Below, one piece after another: positions 1 to 7,361 of a stretch of 21,327 nucleotides of DNA. Where the stretch lies: the NCBI GenBank assembly GCA_946482325.1, contig CAMLRA010000058.1, forward strand, positions 1 to 21,327, given 5' to 3'. Both the position numbers and the translations under genes were made by a program. Source of the DNA: an uncultured Chromatiaceae bacterium (lineage in GTDB: Bacteria; Pseudomonadota; Gammaproteobacteria; Enterobacterales; Alteromonadaceae). Positions within the stretch are counted from its first letter, which is position 1; every line of letters starts with the position of its first letter. The notes beneath the pieces are model-generated. The model had not been told where the DNA came from, ran no database searches, and saw nothing but the letters and a program-made list of their open reading frames with translations.

Positions 1-35
1 AGCTCGAGCTGAAGTAATTTTGGAGATACATTGAC

Positions 36-272
36 ATGTCTAGAGTGTGCCAAATCACTGGCAAAGGTCCGATGGTAGGTAACCGTCGTTCACACGCCAA
101 CAACGCAACAAAGCGCCGTTTCCTGCCTAACCTGCAAACTCACCGTTTCTGGGTTGAAAGCGAAAACCGTTTCGTCACGCTGCGCCTGACAACCAAGGCT
201 ATGCGTATCATCGATAAAAATGGTATCGATGCCGTTTTAGCTGATCTGCGTAAGCAAGGTCAAAAGGTTTAA
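36..272 (+). CDS. rpmB: 50S ribosomal protein L28
   Basis: This encodes a 78-residue protein of the large ribosomal subunit, the usual length for L28 in gammaproteobacteria. It opens with the family pattern [11 protein letters not shown], followed by a basic stretch ([17 protein letters not shown]) and the region [15 protein letters not shown], all typical of bacterial L28. A GGAG ribosome binding site lies about 11 bases before the ATG. The gene is followed after 11 bases by rpmG, the order known from Escherichia coli and most relatives, so the two are surely co-transcribed. The promoter lies outside the window. Identification is by direct recognition of the sequence. Confidence 0.98.
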   Translation: MSRVCQITGKGPMVGNRRSHANNATKRRFLPNLQTHRFWVESENRFVTLRLTTKAMRIIDKNGIDAVLADLRKQGQKV

Positions 273-283
273 GGAATTAGCAA

Positions 284-439
284 ATGCGCGATAAGATCCG
301 TTTAGTTTCTTCTGCTGGTACTGGCTTTTTCTATACAACTGATAAGAACAAGCGCACCATGCCAGAAAAAATGGAAATCAAAAAATTCGATCCAAAAGTG
401 CGCAAGCACGTGATTTTCAAAGAAGCGAAAATCAAATAA
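284..439 (+). CDS. rpmG: 50S ribosomal protein L33
   Basis: This is a 51-residue large-subunit ribosomal protein. It begins [19 protein letters not shown] and contains [16 protein letters not shown] and the C-terminal VIFKEAKIK, all standard for L33. It lacks the CxxC pairs of the zinc-binding form, so it is the cysteine-free paralogue type. An in-frame TAG two codons upstream fixes the ATG, and AAGGAA lies 8 bases before it. It is slightly shorter at the N-terminus than the E. coli protein. The gene ends 19 bases before a strong intrinsic terminator, closing the rpmBG unit. Confidence 0.97.
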   Translation: MRDKIRLVSSAGTGFFYTTDKNKRTMPEKMEIKKFDPKVRKHVIFKEAKIK

Positions 440-458
440 TCGGATTTTTTTCCAAAAG

Positions 459-491
459 CAAAACCCGGTCCTGTACCGGGTTTTGTTTTTT
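459..491 (+). terminator. Rho-independent terminator of rpmBG
   Basis: An 11-bp perfect stem, CAAAACCCGGT (459-469) with ACCGGGTTTTG (475-485), encloses a 5-base loop and is followed by six T residues (486-491). This is a canonical intrinsic terminator. It separates the ribosomal protein genes from the downstream genes. Confidence 0.9.
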
Positions 492-567
492 CTGCCACAG
501 CTAAAAAGTAAAATCGCTGATACTGTGCCGGTTTGGTTTGAAAACCACAGCCGCGACCGCACAGAAA

Positions 568-596
568 TTGGCGGAAACAAAGCTATCCGGTACACT
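568..596 (+). promoter_or_regulatory. Possible sigma-70 promoter for the 628-1914 genes
   Basis: TTGGCG (568-573) and TACACT (591-596) are separated by exactly 17 bases and lie 31 bases before the start of the next gene. Since the terminator at 459-491 should stop transcription from rpmBG, the unknown protein and mutM need their own promoter here. The match to consensus is only moderate. Confidence 0.38.
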
Positions 597-627
597 GCCG
601 GACATTCGTTCCTGACACCTTAACCTT

Positions 628-1092
628 ATGCTGCGATTATCCCGTCAATCCTGGAACAATCTGATTATTTTCGGCGTGCTGGCGCTGTTTTTCCTGTTTT
701 ATATTGCGCCCAGCCATCTGGCTTTTATGTTAAACCGCGATGCTGCAGTGACCATGCTGGCGCCGGGACAGCGCATTTTGCAGTTGCAGTTTCCACAAGC
801 CACCTTAAAACAAGCCGGACCGGTCTGGCGCTTTGAACCGCAGCGCAGTGCCATAGCGCCCGAAGCGCTGTTACAGCAGTGGCAACAATTTGTGTTGCCG
901 GCGCCGCAACAGGCTGACAATCAAATATTGGCGCAGGTTTGTCAGGTGCAGTTATATCAGAGCGGCGAGGCCACACCAACGCTGTGGCAATTTGTATTGG
1001 ACCAGCAGCAATGGTATCTGCAGACTCAGCAGTGGTTATTCCCTGTCACTAAGGCCACTGCAGATCAGCTGTGCCCGCCGTCTTTACGTTAA
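628..1092 (+). CDS. Unknown single-span membrane protein upstream of mutM
   Basis: The 154-residue product has one hydrophobic segment near the N-terminus (residues about 11-35, NLIIFGVLALFFLFY) after a short basic start, so it is probably anchored in the inner membrane with its C-terminal domain in the periplasm. The remainder is rich in glutamine and tryptophan and holds two cysteines (105 and 149) that could form a disulfide. I recognise no family. No convincing Shine-Dalgarno precedes the ATG, and an in-frame TGA lies five codons upstream. It ends 12 bases before mutM and is likely co-transcribed with it. In E. coli mutM directly follows rpmG, so this gene occupies an extra slot. Function is unknown. 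Confidence 0.8.
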   Translation: MLRLSRQSWNNLIIFGVLALFFLFYIAPSHLAFMLNRDAAVTMLAPGQRILQLQFPQATLKQAGPVWRFEPQRSAIAPEALLQQWQQFVLPAPQQADNQILAQVCQVQLYQSGEATPTLWQFVLDQQQWYLQTQQWLFPVTKATADQLCPPSLR

Positions 1093-1104
1093 TCCGGAGT
1101 TGTT

Positions 1105-1914
1105 ATGCCTGAATTGCCTGAAGTTGAAGTCTCCCGGTTAGGCATTACGCCGCACTTAAATAACAGAACCATCCGGCGTATTGATGTGCGTCAGCCAATG
1201 CTGCGCTGGCCGGTGCCATCGGAAGTCATGGCTGTGGCGAATGCCCCTGTGCTCAGTGTCAGCCGCCGCGCTAAATACCTGCTGATTGAGGTGCCGGGCG
1301 GCAGCATTATTTTGCACCTGGGGATGTCCGGCAACTTAAAGATTTTGAGTGCTGATACACCGGCCGGCAAACATGACCATGTTGATATTGTTTTGGATAA
1401 CAACACCTTATTACGCCTGAACGACACTCGTCGTTTTGGTGCTGTGCTGTGGCAAGCGAGTGGCACGGCGCATCCGTTATTAACCACTTTGGGGCCTGAG
1501 CCACTGACACCGGCCTTTGATGCGAAGCAGCTGTATCAGCATTGCCAGAAACGCAGCAGCGCCATCAAGCTGGTGCTGATGGACAATCATGTGGTGGTCG
1601 GTGTCGGTAACATTTACGCCAATGAATCTTTGTTTAAAGCCGGCATTTTGCCGACCAAACCAGCTAATCAGTTAACCATGGCGCAGTGCACCGTGTTGGT
1701 GGAAGTGGTGAAACAAATTCTGGCGCAAGCCATTACCCAAGGTGGCACCACCTTAAAAGACTTCAGTCAGGCCGATGGTAAACCTGGTTATTTTAAGCAG
1801 GAGCTACTGGTGTATGGCCGTGGCGGCCAGCCTTGTGTCAGTTGCGACAGCACGCTCGAAGAAATCCGGTTAGGTCAGCGCAGTACCGTATTTTGCCGGC
1901 ATTGTCAGGCCTGA
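1105..1914 (+). CDS. mutM: Formamidopyrimidine-DNA glycosylase (Fpg/MutM)
   Basis: This bifunctional base-excision repair enzyme removes 8-oxoguanine and formamidopyrimidines and cleaves the abasic strand by beta,delta-elimination. The 269-residue protein has the invariant N-terminus MPELPEVE, in which Pro2 (Pro1 after Met removal) is the Schiff-base nucleophile and Glu3 is catalytic. Lys57 sits in [21 protein letters not shown] belongs to the helix-two-turn-helix. The C-terminal zinc finger uses Cys244, Cys247, Cys264 and Cys267, with the finger arginine at 259. Length and all key residues are normal. CGGAG lies 6 bases before the ATG. It ends only 2 bases from the convergent Omp85 gene, leaving no room for a separate terminator. 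Confidence 0.97.
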   Translation: MPELPEVEVSRLGITPHLNNRTIRRIDVRQPMLRWPVPSEVMAVANAPVLSVSRRAKYLLIEVPGGSIILHLGMSGNLKILSADTPAGKHDHVDIVLDNNTLLRLNDTRRFGAVLWQASGTAHPLLTTLGPEPLTPAFDAKQLYQHCQKRSSAIKLVLMDNHVVVGVGNIYANESLFKAGILPTKPANQLTMAQCTVLVEVVKQILAQAITQGGTTLKDFSQADGKPGYFKQELLVYGRGGQPCVSCDSTLEEIRLGQRSTVFCRHCQA

Positions 1915-1916
1915 AA

Positions 1917-3575
1917 CTAAAACGGCCGTTTGGCAATTAAGCGCCAGCGCCAGCCGGACAAGTCCGGATTGTCGCTGACCGGTTTGGCCAAATCGATACT
2001 GATCACGCTGCCACGGCTGGAATGGCTGGGTAACAACCGGATGCCGAGGCCGTAACCGGCCAGGTTTTGTTCGTCATCAGGCCCTGCCGGGCGCTGTGGA
2101 TTGTCCCAGGCACGGCCGGCATCAACAAAACCAGCCAGCGCCACATCCAGCAGCTGCCAGACATGCCAATGGGTAATGTAGCGGTATTCCAGCGAGGCAA
2201 TCGCCGCTTTATCCCCGGTTTGATAATACAGCGGGAAGGCGCGCATACCTTCATCACCACCAATCGTCATGCGCTGGTCGCGAAACAGGTTTTTGCCGAC
2301 TGACCATTGCAGCTGTGCGATGAGCACCTGCTGCGCTGACAAATGCCGCACGTAACGCAACTCGCTTTGAAATAATTGCTGTTCCTGCAATTGATTACGG
2401 TGTAACTGTGAATAGCTCAGCCGGCTGACCAGCCAGCTGATGTCATTGATCTCGAAGTTCTTTTGCACACTGGCTTGCCAGTGCCAGCCCCCCTGATCGG
2501 CGCCAAGGCTCTCCAGCAAACGGCCAAGCCGTAGCGACGCCTGCCAGCCGAAGTTGACGTCTTCAACCCGGTTCCACAAAAAGAAGTTGGTGAGTTCGCG
2601 ATAATCCGATTGCAGGAACTCCCAGCTCAGCCAAACCTGAGATAAATCGCGGTTGTCTGGTGGCGCCTGGGTACTGTCACTATTGCGGTCAAACTTACGT
2701 TCGTCTAACGTCCCGCCGACATTAAAATGCTGCACACTGTCGCTGTCGCGCCAGAAACTCCAGCCGCTACTGAGTTCTACCAGCTGCTGGTTACTCTTGT
2801 ATTCGTTATAGACATCGCCGCGGGCATATTCACTAATATCTTTGATTTCTTTGAAAATATCCAAATTGTAGGCGCGCTCGGAAGACAGCCGGTAAAAGGG
2901 TTTTGCCAAATTAAGCCGGTAACTTTCACCGTCGGAAGTGTCGGCATATTGCATCGTCGTTTGCCAGTGGCTACCGCTGATGTTCGGGCTTTGAAACTGC
3001 AGCTTGTAGCCATCACGCTCGCTGTCGGTGAAATATTCAATTTGCGCCTGATTGCCGGTGCCCCACAGGTTATCTTCGGCCAGCCCCAGATTGGCTTTGG
3101 TTGCTCCACCGGTATGACCCAGCGAAATACGCGGCAATAATGACCAGTTGTCCCAGCTGCGTACTGTCACTTCAAGGGTTTGACTGGCCGGGCAATAGGC
3201 CGAAACAACGATATCGGCGTGGCGCAAATACCGGCGGGAACGCAGCAACCGCTCAGTTTCGGCCAAAACGCTGAGATTCAGTGGTTCGCCTTCGCTGAAT
3301 AACAAATCTTCGCGTAACGCTGCTTCGGTGGTGATGACATGGTAATCGTTGGCAAAGCGGTGAAACCAGACGCTGTGCTTGCTGCTGAGATCAAAAATAT
3401 CATTGCGTTCAAAACGGATCTGGCCGATGTTCCAGTGCTGGGCTTTTTTGGGTAATGCTTCTGTGGTTTTGAGCGGCAGACAGGCTTCTGCAGCGTGCAG
3501 CTGGCCCGCACTTAGCGTCAGTAGAGTCCCTAAGTAACCAGATAATAAGACTTTTGCCGATCGGATCCGTCGCAT
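1917..3575 (-). CDS. Omp85-superfamily outer-membrane protein with one POTRA-like region
   Basis: The 552-residue protein starts with a signal peptide (RRIRSAKVLLSGYLG, cleavage near LHA-AE). Residues about 48-147 resemble one POTRA domain, and the remainder is a beta-barrel of the bacterial surface-antigen (D15/BamA/TamA) type. Barrel marks are GFVDAGRAW, IDLAKPVS and the C-terminal aromatic ending WRWRLIAKRPF. The L6 signature normally read as V/I-R-G-F/Y is MRAF here (residues 444-447), an alanine for the glycine. BamA has five POTRAs and TamA three, so this is neither. It could assemble or translocate an outer-membrane substrate, but none is evident nearby. AAGGAAG lies 5 bases before the ATG at 3575; a GTG at 3578 is too close to it. 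Confidence 0.85.
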   Translation of the reverse strand: MRRIRSAKVLLSGYLGTLLTLSAGQLHAAEACLPLKTTEALPKKAQHWNIGQIRFERNDIFDLSSKHSVWFHRFANDYHVITTEAALREDLLFSEGEPLNLSVLAETERLLRSRRYLRHADIVVSAYCPASQTLEVTVRSWDNWSLLPRISLGHTGGATKANLGLAEDNLWGTGNQAQIEYFTDSERDGYKLQFQSPNISGSHWQTTMQYADTSDGESYRLNLAKPFYRLSSERAYNLDIFKEIKDISEYARGDVYNEYKSNQQLVELSSGWSFWRDSDSVQHFNVGGTLDERKFDRNSDSTQAPPDNRDLSQVWLSWEFLQSDYRELTNFFLWNRVEDVNFGWQASLRLGRLLESLGADQGGWHWQASVQKNFEINDISWLVSRLSYSQLHRNQLQEQQLFQSELRYVRHLSAQQVLIAQLQWSVGKNLFRDQRMTIGGDEGMRAFPLYYQTGDKAAIASLEYRYITHWHVWQLLDVALAGFVDAGRAWDNPQRPAGPDDEQNLAGYGLGIRLLPSHSSRGSVISIDLAKPVSDNPDLSGWRWRLIAKRPF

Positions 3576-3667
3576 CACAGCTTCCTTTTGTTCCGGAACG
3601 ATGCGGCTCAGTTAATGTGGTTTGGCCAAGAATTGCAAGAGGGAAGTGTGAATGCCACGCTTGAGAA

Positions 3668-3695
3668 CACAGCTCTGCCGGCTGGCAGAGCTGTG
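3668..3695 (-). terminator. Perfect 12-bp hairpin between two minus-strand genes
   Basis: CACAGCTCTGCC (3668-3679) and GGCAGAGCTGTG (3684-3695) form a perfect 12-bp stem around a 4-base loop. It lies 8 bases after the stop codon of the small periplasmic gene. On the minus strand only TTCTC follows, so the T tract is weak. It may terminate, attenuate or stabilise the upstream message. Confidence 0.5.
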
Positions 3696-3703
3696 GTGGC
3701 GGC

Positions 3704-4039
3704 TTACATTTTGCCGTCTTTTTTCTTCAGTGATTTTAATAATGCGACCTGGCTAGGCGACAATTTAATCACACTGCCCGGATATGCGCGGCCGGCCGGA
3801 TAATCCCACTCGCGTGGACGGGATTCTTCGACAATTTTCTTAAAGTTTGCGCAGACTGTATTGGTTGGTTTGGCGCCCAGTTTTTTCGCATAGGCCTTCA
3901 GATATTCATCAGAGGCGCCTTCATTGGATAATAAACAGTAACCTTCGGTTGAGTACATGACCTCTTCTGCTTCTTCCGCAAAAGCGATGTTGCTGGTCAG
4001 AGCCCCGGCTGCCAACAGGATGATAAGACTTTTTTTCAT
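3704..4039 (-). CDS. Small unknown periplasmic protein
   Basis: This 111-residue protein has a clear signal peptide: MKKSLIILLAAGALTSNIAFA, cut before EEAEE. The mature part of about 90 residues has two cysteines (35 and 63, a likely disulfide), a central charged helical region (DEYLKAYAKKLGAKP), the segment SRPREWDYPAGRAYPG and a lysine-rich tail. No lipobox, transmembrane helix or known enzymatic motif is visible. The ATG at 4039 is chosen because AGAGGA lies 7 bases before it and the signal peptide begins there. It is transcribed divergently from the thiamine operon and followed by a strong hairpin. I do not recognise the family. Confidence 0.78.
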   Translation of the reverse strand: MKKSLIILLAAGALTSNIAFAEEAEEVMYSTEGYCLLSNEGASDEYLKAYAKKLGAKPTNTVCANFKKIVEESRPREWDYPAGRAYPGSVIKLSPSQVALLKSLKKKDGKM

Positions 4040-4062
4040 AATTTTCCTCTTGTTATAACTGC

Positions 4063-4078
4063 ACGTCAAAAATGACGT
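4063..4078. repeat. Short inverted repeat upstream of the periplasmic gene
   Basis: ACGTCA and TGACGT (6 bp each) flank AAAA, 24 bases before the ATG of the minus-strand gene. It could be a regulator site or a 5' leader hairpin. The arms are short and chance is possible. Confidence 0.35.
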
Positions 4079-4144
4079 TCTGTTTAACCCTAGCTGCAGA
4101 TATTTATTTTGCCAGCTTGTACCCAGATGAATTTTTCTGATTTC

Positions 4145-4173
4145 TTGCGACTGTATAGAAAAGCCGCTAAACT
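4145..4173 (+). promoter_or_regulatory. Predicted promoter of the thiamine operon
   Basis: TTGCGA (4145-4150) and TAAACT (4168-4173), each a 4 of 6 match to the sigma-70 consensus, are spaced by 17 bases. Transcription would begin near 4180, immediately before the first base of the TPP aptamer at 4183, which is the expected geometry for a riboswitch leader. Confidence 0.55.
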
Positions 4174-4182
4174 GCCGGCCAA

Positions 4183-4260
<78 letters not shown>

Positions 4261-4288
4261 GTGAAAACTTCCAGCTGCGCGCGTGATC

Positions 4289-4304
4289 CCGGTCTTTACC
4301 GGAG
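4289..4304 (+). promoter_or_regulatory. RBS-sequestering hairpin of the riboswitch expression platform
   Basis: CCGGT (4289-4293) pairs with ACCGG (4298-4302) around a CTTT loop. The 3' arm includes the first two G residues of the Shine-Dalgarno GGAG (4301-4304), 7 bases before the receptor's ATG. No T tract follows, so control looks translational. The aptamer contains an identical ACCGG (4244-4248) that could pair with the same CCGGT when TPP is absent. Confidence 0.6.
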
Positions 4305-4311
4305 TAAGTTG

Positions 4312-6453
4312 ATGTTACGTGCATTCTCGCCTTTTTCTGTCGGTTCTTTTTCTTCTGTAAATCTGCAGCGTCCGCCGTTTTTACCGGCGGTATCGGCCAT
4401 TGCCTTGCTTGTGTCTGGTGCTTTATACGCCGAAGAACAGGCTGTTTCTGTGCAGGATGTCGAGCGGATTGAAGTGCGCGGCGATTTTCGTCAGACCAAT
4501 CTGCAAAAATTACCCGGCAGTGTCGTGGTATTGGGCGATAGCGATATCAAGCGCCAGTCGGCGCAACATCTTGATGATTTACTTGCCAATATTGCCAACT
4601 TAAATGCCTCCGCCGGTGCATCGCGCAGCCGGTTTTTACAGATGCGCGGTGTCGGCGAGCGCAGTGAGTTTGTTGATAACATCAATCCCTCTGTAGGCTT
4701 ACTGGTCGATGGTATCGATTATTCAGCGCTCGGGCTGTTGTCGCTGGCCGACACAGCGCAGCTCGACGTATTCCGCGGCCCTGAAGCCACCCGCTTTGGC
4801 GCTAATGCGCTGGCCGGGATGCTGAACCTGCAAACAGCGGATCCGGTGTTCGCCAGCGAAGGCCGGCTGCAACTGACTGCGGCGAATTACGACAGCTGGC
4901 AAGCCAACGTGATGTTAAATCAGGCACTAAGCGACCAATTTGCTGTGCGACTGGTGGCTGACCGGCAAAAGTCAGACGGCTTTATCCGTAACGACTTCCT
5001 CAAGCGCGAAGATACCAACGGCATCGATGAAACTACCTTCCGGTTAAAAACCCGCTATCAGCCGACCGAGGATCTGACGCTGGATTGGTTGTGGAACCAC
5101 CATGATATCGACAACGGCTATGATGCATTTTCACTGGACCGCAACCGCACCACGCTGTCGGACCAACCGGGCCAGGACACACAAGATGTCGACGCCAGCG
5201 CCCTGAAACTGCAGTACCAGGGCTTTGCCAGCGTGGATAGCCTGACACAGCTTAGTGTACTTAAGGCGGACACCGATTATGGTTACGACGAAGACTGGGG
5301 TTATGTTGGCCTGCATCCGGACGAATATTCCTCAACTGACCAATACCTGCGTGAGCGGGATTTCTGGAGTCTGGAACAACGTTTCATCAGTAAAAATCAA
5401 CCAGGCCACAACTGGGTGGCAGGTTTGTACGCCAGTCAGCAAACAATTGATTTAACCCGTTTATATACCTGGCTTGATCAGAACTTTGTCAGTGATTTTG
5501 CACGGCAGAACCTGGCTCTGTATGCCGAAGATCAACAGCAACTGGCGCCGGGTTTAACCCTGACTTATGGCGGCCGTGTTGAACAATACCAGGATGAATA
5601 CAACGACAATAATGGCATCGACACCGACGGCGATGACCAGATGTGGGGCGGTAAACTGAGCCTCGCTTATCAGGTCAGCCCACTGAGCCAGATTTATGGC
5701 TTAGTCTCAAAAGGCTATAAAGTGGGTGGCGTCAATGGTGAAGCCCTGGCAGAAACACTGAATCCAAAACTGACCGGGTTAAAAGATTTTTTACTGAGCA
5801 AAGCGACTTTTGCACCGGAACAGCTGATTAATGCGGAGTTTGGTGTCAAAGGCCAAAATGCTGATCACAGCCTGGTGAGCCGGGTTTCAGCATTTTATAT
5901 GTGGCGTGATGACATGCAGCTCAAAGCCTGGATTAACCAGGGCACCAAGTTTGTCGGCTACATCGATAATGCCTTCAGCGGGCGCAACTATGGTCTGGAA
6001 ACCGAAAACCGTTGGCAGCTGATGCCCGCGCTGGTTCTGCATTTCAGTGGTGCAGTGCTGAAATCTGAGATCCGTGGTTTTGTCACCAAAGGTGGCCTCG
6101 ACATGAGTGGCCGCGCACAGGCGCAGGCGCCGGAGTATCAGTTCAGTGTGGGGGCGGATTGGTCGCCAATGGAAGCACTACAAATCTCGGCACAGTATGC
6201 CCATAAAGATGGTTACTACTACTCTGACTCGGAGAATATCCGTGCCTCTCACAGTAATTTGCTGAATCTGCGCGCCAGCTATCAATGGTCGCAGTGGGAA
6301 CTGGCATTATGGAGCCGTAATTTATTGGATGAAACTTATGGCGTGCGTGGATTCTATTTTGGTAACGATCCACGCGACGGTTACACCGACCACCTGTACG
6401 AGCAGTTTGGCGAACCACGGCGGATTGGTCTGACCGCGACTTATCAGTTCTGA
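4312..6453 (+). CDS. TonB-dependent outer-membrane receptor, probably for thiamine
   Basis: The 713-residue protein has a signal peptide with an unusually long N-region (cleavage near residue 40, LYA-EE), a TonB-box-like ERIEVRGD (51-58), and a plug domain about 60-180 ending in the typical FRGPEATRFGANALAG. A 22-strand-type beta-barrel follows, ending in the aromatic TATYQF. TonB receptors take scarce ligands across the outer membrane using proton-motive energy. The ligand is inferred from context: a TPP riboswitch upstream, and YkoF, PnuT and thiamine kinase genes downstream. The ATG at 4312 is preferred to a GTG at 4261 because GGAG lies 7 bases before it, and the GTG directly abuts the aptamer without a ribosome binding site. 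Confidence 0.92.
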   Translation: MLRAFSPFSVGSFSSVNLQRPPFLPAVSAIALLVSGALYAEEQAVSVQDVERIEVRGDFRQTNLQKLPGSVVVLGDSDIKRQSAQHLDDLLANIANLNASAGASRSRFLQMRGVGERSEFVDNINPSVGLLVDGIDYSALGLLSLADTAQLDVFRGPEATRFGANALAGMLNLQTADPVFASEGRLQLTAANYDSWQANVMLNQALSDQFAVRLVADRQKSDGFIRNDFLKREDTNGIDETTFRLKTRYQPTEDLTLDWLWNHHDIDNGYDAFSLDRNRTTLSDQPGQDTQDVDASALKLQYQGFASVDSLTQLSVLKADTDYGYDEDWGYVGLHPDEYSSTDQYLRERDFWSLEQRFISKNQPGHNWVAGLYASQQTIDLTRLYTWLDQNFVSDFARQNLALYAEDQQQLAPGLTLTYGGRVEQYQDEYNDNNGIDTDGDDQMWGGKLSLAYQVSPLSQIYGLVSKGYKVGGVNGEALAETLNPKLTGLKDFLLSKATFAPEQLINAEFGVKGQNADHSLVSRVSAFYMWRDDMQLKAWINQGTKFVGYIDNAFSGRNYGLETENRWQLMPALVLHFSGAVLKSEIRGFVTKGGLDMSGRAQAQAPEYQFSVGADWSPMEALQISAQYAHKDGYYYSDSENIRASHSNLLNLRASYQWSQWELALWSRNLLDETYGVRGFYFGNDPRDGYTDHLYEQFGEPRRIGLTATYQF

Positions 6454-6474
6454 ACTTATTAAAAGGGTATCGGC

Positions 6475-6723
6475 ATGCAACTTTCTATCGAAATCAGTAA
6501 ATATCCGCTGACCAGCGATTACATTGAACCTATCAAAGGTTTTATCGAAGAACTGAACAAAGAAGCCGGTCTGCATGTGCTGACCAATACCATGAGTACG
6601 CAGATTTTTGGTGAATACGATACGGTGATGGCGGCGCTGCAGCGTTGTATCCGCTGGTCGTTTGAACGTTATGGCAAAGTGGTGTTTGTGGTGAAGTTTT
6701 TGCACGGTGATCTGCGGCCATGA
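6475..6723 (+). CDS. YkoF-type thiamine-binding protein
   Basis: This 82-residue cytosolic protein has no signal peptide or membrane segment. The pattern VEISKYPLT-like start (IEISKYPLTSDYIEPIKGFI), NTMSTQIFGEYDTVM and the C-terminal VVFVVKFLHGDLRP match the single-domain YkoF/thiamine-binding fold. Members of this fold bind thiamine or its pyrimidine moiety. AAGGG lies about 8 bases before the ATG. It sits 21 bases after the receptor gene and overlaps pnuT by four bases (ATGA), so it is translationally coupled to the permease. It may hand thiamine from permease to kinase, or act as a buffer. That role is inferred. Confidence 0.82.
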   Translation: MQLSIEISKYPLTSDYIEPIKGFIEELNKEAGLHVLTNTMSTQIFGEYDTVMAALQRCIRWSFERYGKVVFVVKFLHGDLRP

Positions 6724-7361
6724 CTGAATTGTGGCAACAGCTGCTAGACCAATGGCAATTACAGACGGCGCTGGAGCTGATCGCAACAGTGCTGGCGCTG
6801 TCCTACACAGTGTTGGCTATTCGCCATAGTTTGTGGTGCTGGCCAGCGGCTTTGGCCAGTACTGTGCTGACGTTGCAAATTATGCTCAGTGCCAACTTGT
6901 ATACTGATGCGCTGCTGCAACTGTATTACGCCGGTATGGCGCTTTATGGCTGGTGGAACTGGCAGCAACTGCGCAACCAGACTGGTCTGGCACAGCAGGT
7001 AGTCGAGTGGCGCTGGCAACAACATGTGATATTGATTAGCCTGACGGCGCTGGCGGGGTTGTGCCTCGGTTTTCTGATGCAGCACTACACCAGTACCGAT
7101 TTTGCCTGGCTCGGCGCGCAAATCAGTTGTTTTGCTGTGGTGACGACCTATCTGGTCGCAAAGAAAGTGGTGTCGAACTGGCTGTATTGGATAGTCATTG
7201 ATGCAGCGTCGATTTATATGTATCTGCAAAAAGATCTGTATTTTTTCAGTGCGCTTTTTGTTATTTATACGCTGACCGCAGCTTCGGGATATTTCGCATG
7301 GCGCAGCAATTACCGGCAACAGCAACTGAACAACGCATCTGGCATCTGTGTCAGCGGCTAG
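6720..7361 (+). CDS. pnuT: PnuT-type thiamine transporter (PnuC family)
   Basis: This 213-residue inner-membrane protein has about seven hydrophobic segments. The block NLYTDALLQLYYAGMALYGWWNW is the PnuC-family signature, and the C-terminal half contains YLVAKKVVSNWLYWIVIDAAS. PnuC proteins are facilitators that depend on intracellular phosphorylation of the substrate. Family members next to TPP riboswitches and thiamine kinase are called PnuT and carry thiamine rather than nicotinamide riboside. The start ATG overlaps the stop of the YkoF gene. The last 64 bases overlap the kinase reading frame. Confidence 0.9.
   Translation: MTELWQQLLDQWQLQTALELIATVLALSYTVLAIRHSLWCWPAALASTVLTLQIMLSANLYTDALLQLYYAGMALYGWWNWQQLRNQTGLAQQVVEWRWQQHVILISLTALAGLCLGFLMQHYTSTDFAWLGAQISCFAVVTTYLVAKKVVSNWLYWIVIDAASIYMYLQKDLYFFSALFVIYTLTAASGYFAWRSNYRQQQLNNASGICVSG

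Noticed and set aside
1..10. Palindrome AGCTCGAGCT at the window edge
   Set aside because: Ten bases only, at the boundary and without context; expected by chance.
302..595. Open frame of 97 codons on the minus strand over rpmG
   Set aside because: It lies antisense to a certain ribosomal protein gene and across its terminator, and its product is phenylalanine- and arginine-rich without any family resemblance.
2727..3140. Open frame of 137 codons on the plus strand inside the Omp85 gene
   Set aside because: The minus-strand frame has a signal peptide, POTRA and barrel features; the plus-strand frame is a codon-composition shadow.
4261..4311. GTG start for the TonB receptor directly after the aptamer
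   Set aside because: No ribosome binding site precedes it, it would translate the expression platform, and the ATG at 4312 has GGAG at proper distance.
6322..6786. 154-codon minus-strand frame spanning the receptor, YkoF and pnuT genes
   Set aside because: It crosses three well-supported genes in the opposite direction and has no recognisable product.
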